Translations under genes and position numbers: made by a program
The notes under the pieces: model-generated
Told to the model about the DNA's origin: nothing
Databases searched by the model: none
Seen by the model: the letters and a program-made list of their open reading frames with translations, nothing else
In this document: positions 7,423 to 14,464 of the stretch, piece after piece
Layout of the letters: the number at the start of each line of letters is the position of its first letter
How positions within the stretch are numbered: position 1 is the stretch's first letter
Source of the DNA: JAYZDF01 sp036337945
GTDB lineage: Bacteria > Myxococcota > Kuafuiibacteriia > Kuafuiibacteriales > Kuafuiibacteriaceae
DNA: 18,186 bases
NCBI GenBank assembly: GCA_036337945.1
Contig: JAYZDF010000083.1
Span: forward strand, 1-18,186
Direction: 5' to 3'

Positions 7423-10158
7423 ATGGCAACGATTGATCCTACAAAACTAGCGGCGTTCAAGGCGTACCAGCCTACCGGTGATGGTGTTAACCAATTAGAT
7501 TCAGAAAATAAGATGAAGACCGTCGACAACGGCGTGTCTGTGATTCGCTTTTTTGAAAAAGACCGTTTTGGGAGCGTATCTGGTTTCTTATCTGCAGAGC
7601 CTGCGCCCGCCGAAGACAAAAATCGTAAAGACAAGATTCTTGCCCCGACTGCCTCAGAAATCGCGGATTTGAAAGCAGACCCAAGCAAGTTTGGTCCTTG
7701 GCTCGAAAAACAGATCGAAGCGAACTCGTCTTACCTAAAACCGAGTTTCGGAGATATTGAAGGTGCAGATACGCACTACAAGCACAACAACATCATCGGG
7801 CAGCGTGTTGATCAAGTCAGGTCTGAAGCAACAAAGCTTGCTACAAAAACATACCCAGCCGGTGCAGACCAGGATAAAGCGCTTTTTGCTGTCAACACGA
7901 ATCATCGCGACCTCTACAACCGAGAAGTTAAATTCGATCATTTTGAAATCGATGGATACGGCTCTTTTGGTAAAGACTCTACATTTCTCCATGCCTACGA
8001 GCAGAAGCTAGAAGAACTAAACAAAATTGATGCGGACGTTTTGTCGCCCGAAAGTCAGAAGTCACTTGCGCGGAAAAAAGCACACGTTCAAGCGGAAATG
8101 GATGCCATCTTCCGAAACAAATACGTCTATCACAGCAGTAATATGCAAGAGACGGACGCTGAGAAAACCATCGGCCTCGTGGCGATTGATCAAGCCTCGC
8201 GCCAGCGTATTTCTGAGGTCGCTGATACTCGCGGTTCTATTGTTCCAAAATTCGAAATTTTAAATCTTCAGCACGACGGTGAAAATAAGGCCGTATATTT
8301 CGATGCTTCAAAAGAGAAATACTTCTTTGATGGAACGGGAACGGAGATTCCGGCCGATCAAGTTGATAACATCACCCGAAAAACCTTAAATCAGAGCGAC
8401 ACCGCCAATATTACTTTCCGCCGAGTAAAAGACGGGGAGCCTTTACGCGAAAAATTCCGCTTCGATTGGAACGGAGATGGATACGCGCAAAGCGGAAAAA
8501 TCGATTGGGTGAGTTGGGGTGGTCATTGCGACAATAAAGCAGCTCTCGAATCAGCTGGCGTAGTCGTTCCTGATGGTCACAAAGGTGTCTACGAATACAA
8601 CTCTGCGAGTGGCAGTACAGCACACTACGATCGGAACAAACTCAATGAAATTCTTCTTAGTTTCTCCGAAATGGGCTCGTATATGTCTAGAAAGAGTGGC
8701 GGAAAGCCCGTGAAGGACATTGGAGAAACCGATTTTGCATCAGCTCGTGATGACGATAGGCCAGACCGATTATCGCTGAGCAACGGTCGGCAAATTCCTT
8801 TCAATGCAAGACCAAACGAATTCAAAATCACCACCGTTACCAAAGATGGAAAAGATTACAAAGCAGAAGACGCTTTTCGTGAGTATTTGGTCGCTGACGA
8901 TAATATGTCGGCGGAAAAAAATCCTCTCTACAAAGGCACGACCGATGGAGATTACGTAAATCTTGATCTGAAGGACGCTGTAGTGAAGGCGGACGTGAAA
9001 GTTCAGGTATTTGATGAAGAGACTGGATATCCGAAGACCGAAAACAAGAGCCTAACTATCGACTTTGCGAATCCACCGGATGAACCAGTCATGATAGATT
9101 CGGTCATGAAAGACCCTGCGAATCGCGAAATGTATGAGATATCACTCGATATCAAAAACAAAAAATGGGAATTCCAATTAGTCAAAATGGAGAAGCAAGA
9201 CGACGGTTCTTTCAAACGTGTCGAGCTAGATGAGAAGGGTAGTGAACCTTTTGACCCTGAGAAATTGGTTGGTAAACGTGAGACGAGTCTCGACAACCCC
9301 GAAACGTACATGCCGTTCGTTCGCGATTCACAGTCGCGCGGTGTCAATGCGACTGCGGAAACAGCAGATGGTTCAGGCGTTTGGAACGGTCGCATGAAAT
9401 CACTCACGCAAAGCCTAGATAAACGAGATGGAAACTGGGAACGTGTAAACATCAGCGTCGATGCTCGCTATGGCTCTAACGATGGGCAATATCTCGCGAA
9501 GCTTGATGATAAGGGCGAACCAGAGCTTTACATCCCGTTGAAGATGCCCGCGGACTTCTTCTGGCGCTCGAAGGTGGCTTTTTCTCCCGCAAAAGATGGT
9601 CTCGTAAACTCTAAGGCTCTTGAACGAGGTGTTGTCACAGTCGAAAATGGTCAAGCCAAGGCTGACGGTCTGAACGATATGACTGAGCTGCTACACAGTG
9701 CCTTCAACAACAATCACTACACCGTTGTACACCAAGGAAAGCGCTACTTCTTTGAAACGAAAGACCAATTCGACCAAGAGGTCGCAAAGCTAGAAGAAAT
9801 GCGCAAAGGAGTTTACACCCCTGCGACTGATGCAGCGGCGACTCCAGCGTCTTCAGCTCCGGTGGGTGACTTGGTGAACGTCAGCGGAACGGTCTCTAAA
9901 AACGAAATGAGTCGACACTCATTCACTGCTTCACAAAACGGTGAGGTTAAGGTCCTGTTGAAGACAAAACGCGGCGACGCGGACCTATATATCTCGAAAG
10001 ATAATGAGCCGACCAGCGATTCGTTTGATTTCCGTTCTTGGAACTCGTCTAAAGAGCTCGATTTTGTGACTCTAAACGTGAAAGCAGGTGAGACGTACAA
10101 CATTGGCGTTCACGGATATCGCAAGTCCAAATTTGAGGTTGTGGCCAAGTACGAGTAA
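7423..10158 (+). CDS. Large uncharacterised protein with single-Cys WGGHC motif and C-terminal PPC domain; possible transglutaminase-like enzyme
   Basis: A 911-residue protein I cannot assign firmly. The N-terminus (MATIDPTKLAAFKAYQPTGD) is polar, with no signal peptide or membrane segment. An alpha-helical charged region spans about 185-265. A central region at about 345-385 reads FDWNGDGYAQSGKIDWVSWG then GHCDNKAALE; Cys369 is the only cysteine in the protein, which suggests a nucleophile. The arrangement resembles the W-G-x-C segment of the TGase-elicitor (M81/GP42-like) transglutaminase family, and the later EPVMIDSV and REMYEISLDIKNKKWEF segments may correspond to its C-terminal strands. 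However, I cannot place the usual catalytic histidine after the cysteine. Residues about 818-910 (VSGTVSKNEMSRHSFTA through GDADLYISKDNEPT to YNIGVHGY) are a PPC beta-sandwich, usually found on secreted enzymes. AGAGG precedes the ATG. It heads an operon with the HEAT and bpt genes. Confidence 0.88.
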   Translation: MATIDPTKLAAFKAYQPTGDGVNQLDSENKMKTVDNGVSVIRFFEKDRFGSVSGFLSAEPAPAEDKNRKDKILAPTASEIADLKADPSKFGPWLEKQIEANSSYLKPSFGDIEGADTHYKHNNIIGQRVDQVRSEATKLATKTYPAGADQDKALFAVNTNHRDLYNREVKFDHFEIDGYGSFGKDSTFLHAYEQKLEELNKIDADVLSPESQKSLARKKAHVQAEMDAIFRNKYVYHSSNMQETDAEKTIGLVAIDQASRQRISEVADTRGSIVPKFEILNLQHDGENKAVYFDASKEKYFFDGTGTEIPADQVDNITRKTLNQSDTANITFRRVKDGEPLREKFRFDWNGDGYAQSGKIDWVSWGGHCDNKAALESAGVVVPDGHKGVYEYNSASGSTAHYDRNKLNEILLSFSEMGSYMSRKSGGKPVKDIGETDFASARDDDRPDRLSLSNGRQIPFNARPNEFKITTVTKDGKDYKAEDAFREYLVADDNMSAEKNPLYKGTTDGDYVNLDLKDAVVKADVKVQVFDEETGYPKTENKSLTIDFANPPDEPVMIDSVMKDPANREMYEISLDIKNKKWEFQLVKMEKQDDGSFKRVELDEKGSEPFDPEKLVGKRETSLDNPETYMPFVRDSQSRGVNATAETADGSGVWNGRMKSLTQSLDKRDGNWERVNISVDARYGSNDGQYLAKLDDKGEPELYIPLKMPADFFWRSKVAFSPAKDGLVNSKALERGVVTVENGQAKADGLNDMTELLHSAFNNNHYTVVHQGKRYFFETKDQFDQEVAKLEEMRKGVYTPATDAAATPASSAPVGDLVNVSGTVSKNEMSRHSFTASQNGEVKVLLKTKRGDADLYISKDNEPTSDSFDFRSWNSSKELDFVTLNVKAGETYNIGVHGYRKSKFEVVAKYE

Positions 10159-10167
10159 GCTTGGCCT

Positions 10168-11145
10168 ATGCAAAGTCCAGCGGTACCACCAGAGCTTCTC
10201 GCAGACTTGCTCGGCGCGAAGAAAAATAAACAAATCGAGTTTGTCGGGCAACTGGTTGAAGCGCTTGAACAGGTTTCTCCAAATCTCGTTCCTAGGCTCG
10301 ATGATCATCCTTATGCTGACGCGATTATCGAAGGGCCATCTGCTTGCAGCACTCTACTTAGACTGTATCATTCCGAAAAAGACGAGTTGGCTAAAGCGGC
10401 AATTCTTGACGCGATAACCCGTATCAATCATCAAGACTTCCCCACCCAAGAGGTCCTAACCTCCCTCGAAAAAATCTTATCAGAATGTAAATCTGAAATT
10501 TTAGTGTCTGCTGCAGCAACTGCGCTTGCATCTGCGCGACATGAATCCTTTCTCGAGCAACAAAAAGCGTTTTTGGCCTCCGACTCGCCCAGTCAGGTTC
10601 GTATTTCTGCCAAGCTACTGGGTTATGGTCGCTACGAACCAGCAACGGCAGCACTACTGACTTTATTGCAGCCAGACAATATGGCCGTTGCTGATTCTGT
10701 TATTTGGGCCTTGGGTGAAATTGGTCATGAGTCAGCACTGCCCACCTTACATGAAATGTTGACTGCCTCAGTCATGAGCGAGGAGGTCTTGGATGCGATG
10801 GGAAAGATCGGAAATCTTACCTCTGTCGTTCGAGTGATCGCAATCTTGCTTGAAGGAACGATTCAACAACGAGAAAAAGCTGCGCAGGCATTCAGCCGGA
10901 TAGCACGGAATAACGATGGGCAGCTAGACGATGATGAGCTTCAGGCGCGTTCTCTGGGCCTTTTAGAAAGCCTTATTGAAAAGGACAAGAGCATCCTCGT
11001 TAGATTCCATTGCATTGTGACTCACTCAATTCTGGGTGGTCACCTCACGTCTGGTCAAATTATGAAAGCTCTTGGTGCTCGTGTCTCTCCCTCCAGATTG
11101 GACAGTGTTGCAGGATTCTTCGCGAATCGGGGCTCGAAAGTCTAA
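10168..11145 (+). CDS. HEAT-repeat protein
   Basis: A 325-residue, all-helical, soluble protein with no signal peptide. Tandem HEAT-like helical pairs run from about residue 70 to 250; recognisable helices include ELAKAAILDAITRI, EILVSAAATALASAR, QVRISAKLLGYGRYEPA, VADSVIWALGEIGHESALP, EEVLDAMGKIG and REKAAQAFSRIAR. Such solenoids act as protein-binding scaffolds; no catalytic motif is present. The gene starts 9 bp after the stop of the 911-residue gene and ends 5 bp before bpt, with no convincing ribosome-binding site of its own, so it is probably expressed by coupling within a three-gene operon. A role as adaptor or folding partner for the large upstream protein is inferred from position only. 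Confidence 0.87.
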   Translation: MQSPAVPPELLADLLGAKKNKQIEFVGQLVEALEQVSPNLVPRLDDHPYADAIIEGPSACSTLLRLYHSEKDELAKAAILDAITRINHQDFPTQEVLTSLEKILSECKSEILVSAAATALASARHESFLEQQKAFLASDSPSQVRISAKLLGYGRYEPATAALLTLLQPDNMAVADSVIWALGEIGHESALPTLHEMLTASVMSEEVLDAMGKIGNLTSVVRVIAILLEGTIQQREKAAQAFSRIARNNDGQLDDDELQARSLGLLESLIEKDKSILVRFHCIVTHSILGGHLTSGQIMKALGARVSPSRLDSVAGFFANRGSKV

Positions 11146-11150
11146 GTCGT

Positions 11151-11897
11151 ATGACTCTTAAGGTCCTTGAGTCATTTGTAAGCGACGCGCGGAGCTGTTC
11201 GTATCTACCGGCGGAACAGGCGGTACTTGAGTATCGAGTGATGCTTGACGTACCAGCTACCGAATGGGAATCGATGTTGTCAAAAGGATGGCGTCGATTT
11301 GGCGCGGCCTATTTTCGTCCTAAGTGCCCCGCATGTTCCGAGTGTGTATCACTCAGAATTCCCGTAAAAAACTTCAAACCGTCTCGTAATCAGTCTCGTG
11401 CACTGCGCAATATTTCTAAGTTTCGACTAGAAATCGGCCCACCGCTGATCGACCAAGAAAGGCTTCAGCTTTATCAGGAGTGGCATGACCTTCAGGGACA
11501 AAAGCGAGACTGGGAGCTCGACTCGATTTCGGCGGACCGCTACTTTTATGATTTTGCATTCCCGCATGAATGTGCCCGAGAATTCGCTTATTATGATGAT
11601 TCCTCATCCTCTGACCGACCCGTGATAGTCGCGATAGTTGATGAAACGGAGAATGCACTCAGTGCAGTCTATACTTTCTATGACCCGAAGTACGCGAAAC
11701 TTTCACCTGGAACAGGAAGTATCGTACGACAAATCGAAATCGCTCGTAGCTCGCAAAAGGAATATGTTTATTTAGGTTATCGGGTGCTCAACTGCGCGTC
11801 GTCTGAATATAAAGGTCGATTTCGTCCTCACGAACTGCTCGCCGGTCGCCCAGGAGAGTTCGAAGAGCCGACCTGGACCACAATTGTGAAAGGTTAA
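11151..11897 (+). CDS. bpt: Aspartate/glutamate leucyltransferase (N-end rule aminoacyl-tRNA-protein transferase)
   Basis: Predicted to transfer leucine from Leu-tRNA to proteins with N-terminal Asp or Glu, marking them for ClpS-ClpAP degradation. It has 248 residues, normal for the family. Signature segments are clear: RSCSYLP (Cys16), AVLEYRVMLD, KGWRRFGAAYFRPKCPACSE with the CxxCxxC cluster Cys59-Cys62-Cys65, the VKNFKPSRNQSRALRN basic stretch, the central YQEWHDLQ helix, and the C-terminal acyltransferase (GNAT-like) strands YTFYDPKYAKLSPGTGS and YVYLGYRVLNCASSEYKGRF. I chose ATG at 11151 because family homology begins there; the open frame extends upstream into the HEAT gene with unrelated sequence. 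Bpt rather than arginyl-transferring Ate is the usual call for bacterial members, but the tRNA specificity cannot be read directly. The stop directly abuts the ATP-grasp stop on the other strand. Confidence 0.93.
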   Translation: MTLKVLESFVSDARSCSYLPAEQAVLEYRVMLDVPATEWESMLSKGWRRFGAAYFRPKCPACSECVSLRIPVKNFKPSRNQSRALRNISKFRLEIGPPLIDQERLQLYQEWHDLQGQKRDWELDSISADRYFYDFAFPHECAREFAYYDDSSSSDRPVIVAIVDETENALSAVYTFYDPKYAKLSPGTGSIVRQIEIARSSQKEYVYLGYRVLNCASSEYKGRFRPHELLAGRPGEFEEPTWTTIVKG

Positions 11898-12932
11898 CTA
11901 AACAATCCAACAATTTGTTGAATCTGAGTCGCTCGGGGCAGAAATAATAGTTGCTTCGTTAGGTACCGACTCTCCAAAGCCAAGTTCTATTGGTCGCGCA
12001 AACACTTCTGAGTACGCATGAGCGACGTGCCCGAAAGTCATCCGAGCGTTTATCTCGGTGACGGGATGAAGGTGTATCCTTCCGTCTGTTCCCCGGTAGG
12101 TAAAGGCATCTATGCCAAGTGGACCGATATAATTTCCTTTTTGAAGAGCGTCTGCAATCTGACCAAAAGCTTCCGTTAGAACGCTTACAATTTGTTTATC
12201 AATGCTTCCGTCCTTTGTATCAATTCCACTAAATGTTCCCTGTGACTCGACTTTTAAAATGTGAACTCGCACGTGAAAGATGTTGTCGTGAGTCAAGAAT
12301 CCGGTAACACCGTAATCTTGAATTCTTGTCATCCATGGCTCCAATATGAGAGTTTCACTCTGTTGAATCATCTTCTCGAGTGCTTTTCGTTGCGTGTCGT
12401 TTGCTTCATATCGACCAAGAAGGCGATTGCGGCCTGCAACTCCGTATCGGCTCTTTATTACCCATGAGGGATAGTCGCGCAATTGTTCAATATCTCCTAT
12501 ATGATTAATTTTTTTGCTTTGCGGGAGCTCTATTCCGAGTTGTTTTTGAAGATCATGACAGAATACTTTGTCGTTTGCTCTTCGCGAAGTGACAACTGAT
12601 GCTCGTGGACAACGCCATGCGGTCTCTTGATATGAAGCTACATCTATATCGGTACAAATTGCATTAGAAGGTTCTTTTGACTGAGCCCAATACATGACTT
12701 CAGAACCCTTTGGTACGGTCTGAGACTGAATGACTCTCGGGACGCTGAGGTCTTTGACTTCAGAAAACCAGTTTAGCTCAATAGGGAAGGGTGTGACGAG
12801 CAATTGTGGAGAGAACACTCGAAGAATTGTCGCTGTTTTTCCAAGGCGGCGCAGCAATGCCTTCGGAAGTGTACTTTGTTTTGATAGAAGTTCGAATTCA
12901 TAGTCGAGATTGGCGACTAGTGTTCGAGTCAT
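11898..12932 (-). CDS. ATP-grasp domain protein (putative carboxylate-amine/thiol ligase)
   Basis: A 344-residue cytoplasmic protein. Residues 155-172 (PSWVIKSRYGVAGRNRLL) carry the ATP-grasp ATP-binding lysine (Lys160) and flexible glycine loop. ILEPWMTR (196-203) matches the adenine/metal strand with Glu198. GPLGIDAFTYRG (270-281) precedes VTEINARMTFGH, in which Glu293 and Asn295 are the expected Mg-binding pair. Residues 1-110 form a divergent pre-ATP-grasp domain I cannot match. The family joins a carboxylate, through an acyl phosphate, to an amine or thiol; substrate unknown. Its ATG overlaps the DUF455 stop by ATGA, so both proteins are probably made together. The C-terminus (DSDSTNCWIV) is polar and ends in a cysteine four residues from the end. 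Family placement is confident; function is not. Confidence 0.86.
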   Translation of the reverse strand: MTRTLVANLDYEFELLSKQSTLPKALLRRLGKTATILRVFSPQLLVTPFPIELNWFSEVKDLSVPRVIQSQTVPKGSEVMYWAQSKEPSNAICTDIDVASYQETAWRCPRASVVTSRRANDKVFCHDLQKQLGIELPQSKKINHIGDIEQLRDYPSWVIKSRYGVAGRNRLLGRYEANDTQRKALEKMIQQSETLILEPWMTRIQDYGVTGFLTHDNIFHVRVHILKVESQGTFSGIDTKDGSIDKQIVSVLTEAFGQIADALQKGNYIGPLGIDAFTYRGTDGRIHLHPVTEINARMTFGHVAHAYSEVFARPIELGFGESVPNEATIISAPSDSDSTNCWIV

Positions 12933-13732
12933 CTATGAGCTCCTCCGGGAGACTCGGCGACGGCATCTTGTAGATTAGTGATGAATTCTTCAGAAAAACC
13001 AGCCTTGCGTCGAGCTAACTGATCAAATTTGGCTCCTCGGGCACGGCTTGGGCCAAGTGGCCATTTGACGTTGCTGTTGTAGGCGTTCCAGTGACTCTCT
13101 TCGAGGTTCTTAAATTCATTCAGCCAGTGCCAGCCGAACCGAACGTGAAGAATTTCATCCTTATGAACTTCTGCAAGTATGTTTGCTGTTTGGTGGTCGC
13201 TCACACGTTTCGCAGCATCGATGTACTCTTGAGCAAAGTCTAAATTTGCATTTTCGAATGTCAGCCCCATCATGCAGACGAACTCGATAGGAGTATTTAT
13301 GGTGTCGATTTTAGTCCAGAAGTGACCTGTGATAGGAAAATCACCGAAAGATGTCCCCATCTCCTCCATACGAGATGCGTACAATTTGAAGTGTCGCTGC
13401 TCGTCAATGATGATTTTTGCCAAGCCCTGTCGAAACGTCGAGGGCGCTTCAGGGAATGCAAGAATTGCCCAAGCAAACAACTCAACAGCTTGAAGTTCGT
13501 GATTTGCTAAGGCATGCAGGATTCTTACGCGCTGAGCAGGATCGGACATGCCTTGAAGTTTGGGGGTCTTTACTTTTTTTTCTCTTGATATTTCCCAAGG
13601 AGAAACTCGTGCAGGTGACAGTATTGTTTCGGCTTCGCCTCGTTCTAAATCCGTAAAACGGGTTGGTGAGAACAATTTCTCTTCTAGATGTCCTTGGCAG
13701 AGGATTCTCAGCGCAAAAGCACGTAGCTCCAT
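12929..13732 (-). CDS. DUF455 family ferritin-like di-metal protein
   Basis: A 267-residue soluble protein of the DUF455 group of the ferritin-like superfamily. The four-helix bundle carries a plausible diiron (or Fe/Mn) ligand set: Glu79 and/or Glu84 in NHELQAVELFAWAIL, Glu111-xx-His114 in IIDEQRHFKLY, Glu160 in TFENANLDFAQEY, and Glu193-xx-His196 in EVHKDEILHVRFGWHW. Relatives in the superfamily include oxygenases and oxidases such as the tRNA hydroxylase MiaE, but the reaction of DUF455 proteins is not established. The start ATG (13730-13732) has no clear Shine-Dalgarno, so the message may be leaderless. A weak TATACT -10 hexamer lies upstream at 13777-13782 on the minus strand. First gene of a two-gene leftward operon with the ATP-grasp gene. 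The 128-bp gap to the PDZ gene shows no strong motif. Confidence 0.92.
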   Translation of the reverse strand: MELRAFALRILCQGHLEEKLFSPTRFTDLERGEAETILSPARVSPWEISREKKVKTPKLQGMSDPAQRVRILHALANHELQAVELFAWAILAFPEAPSTFRQGLAKIIIDEQRHFKLYASRMEEMGTSFGDFPITGHFWTKIDTINTPIEFVCMMGLTFENANLDFAQEYIDAAKRVSDHQTANILAEVHKDEILHVRFGWHWLNEFKNLEESHWNAYNSNVKWPLGPSRARGAKFDQLARRKAGFSEEFITNLQDAVAESPGGAHR

Positions 13733-13860
13733 GGGATATATCTAATGCGAGCCTGCTGGGAGAATCAAGCAAAACGAGTATACAGAGGTTTCACGGATAT
13801 ATACGACGATGATCGAGGGTGACCTTGTCAATTGGCGAAATTTTCGAGATCCCTTGAGTT

Positions 13861-14451
13861 GTGAGTGCTCAAAAAAAGGCGGCTATAGCGCCCTTGCTTG
13901 GTATAACTATCCTGATTTCCGTTGCGGCTGCAGCATATCTCTTGAATAAGAGCCCTCAAGCGGAAACGCCGCCGACTCCTCCGGTGTCTGAGGCAGCTGT
14001 TCTGGATCCCGCTGCAAAGCCTGTAAATACCTCTACGACGGTAGCTCCAACCACTACGACTGCTGATTCGAAGTCCACTGAGTCGTTAGAGCTACCAAGC
14101 GAGGAGCCCCGAAATCTTCCTGAGACTTTTTCCACTCCGGATCCCAATGATGAACCTGACAATACGCTTGCCGGTATTTCTTATCGAGACGTCGAGATGT
14201 GGGAGATCCCAGGTTTAGGTTTACCGGAAAAGCTTAAGGGCGGAGTAATGATTTCAAAGATTCACGCGAAATCTTCTTTTGCCGAATCTCAAATTCAGGC
14301 TGGCGATATTATTACTCATGCGCACCACTCCAAAGTGGTGAACTTTGACGATTTATCAAATGCCGTGAAGGACCGGTCTCATAGTCTTCTCGATGTTTAC
14401 CGAGACGGAAAAGCTTTTCAAGTCGTACTCAACAGGCCGTATAGACCCTAG
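13861..14451 (+). CDS. Membrane-anchored PDZ domain protein
   Basis: A 196-residue protein. MSAQKKAA is followed by one hydrophobic segment (about 9-28), giving an N-in, C-out single-pass anchor or uncleaved signal. A Pro/Thr/Ser/Glu-rich periplasmic linker spans 30-100 (VAPTTTTADS and similar). A single PDZ domain occupies about 103-193: GGVMISKIHAKSSFAES, QAGDIITHAHHSKVVNFDDL and LDVYRDGKAFQVVL match the PDZ core including the AGD-I turn. There is no protease domain, so it is probably a periplasmic peptide-binding adaptor, comparable in layout to secretion-system PDZ components (inference). Start is GTG at 13861 with a weak upstream GAG; no nearer in-frame start would keep the whole anchor. 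It is monocistronic as far as visible and convergent with the J-domain gene 13 bp away. Confidence 0.84.
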   Translation: MSAQKKAAIAPLLGITILISVAAAAYLLNKSPQAETPPTPPVSEAAVLDPAAKPVNTSTTVAPTTTTADSKSTESLELPSEEPRNLPETFSTPDPNDEPDNTLAGISYRDVEMWEIPGLGLPEKLKGGVMISKIHAKSSFAESQIQAGDIITHAHHSKVVNFDDLSNAVKDRSHSLLDVYRDGKAFQVVLNRPYRP

Positions 14452-14464
14452 AAAAGTCAAAAGT

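Noticed and set aside
9003..9452. Open frame of 149 codons on the - strand inside the 911-residue gene
   Set aside because: Ser/Phe/Arg-rich antisense translation, no ribosome-binding site, and the sense frame is continuous and domain-bearing.
11010..11150. Upstream extension of the bpt open frame by about 47 codons
   Set aside because: The extension overlaps the end of the HEAT gene, translates to unrelated sequence, and family homology starts at the ATG at 11151.
11898..11909. C-terminal CWIV of the ATP-grasp protein, resembling a CaaX prenylation signal
   Set aside because: Bacteria generally lack protein farnesyl/geranylgeranyl transferases and the second position is Trp; treated as coincidence.
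14323..14340. Perfect hairpin CACCACT-CCAA-AGTGGTG
   Set aside because: It falls in the middle of the PDZ coding sequence with no T-tract and no nearby gene start; most likely chance plus codon choice at His-His...Val-Val.
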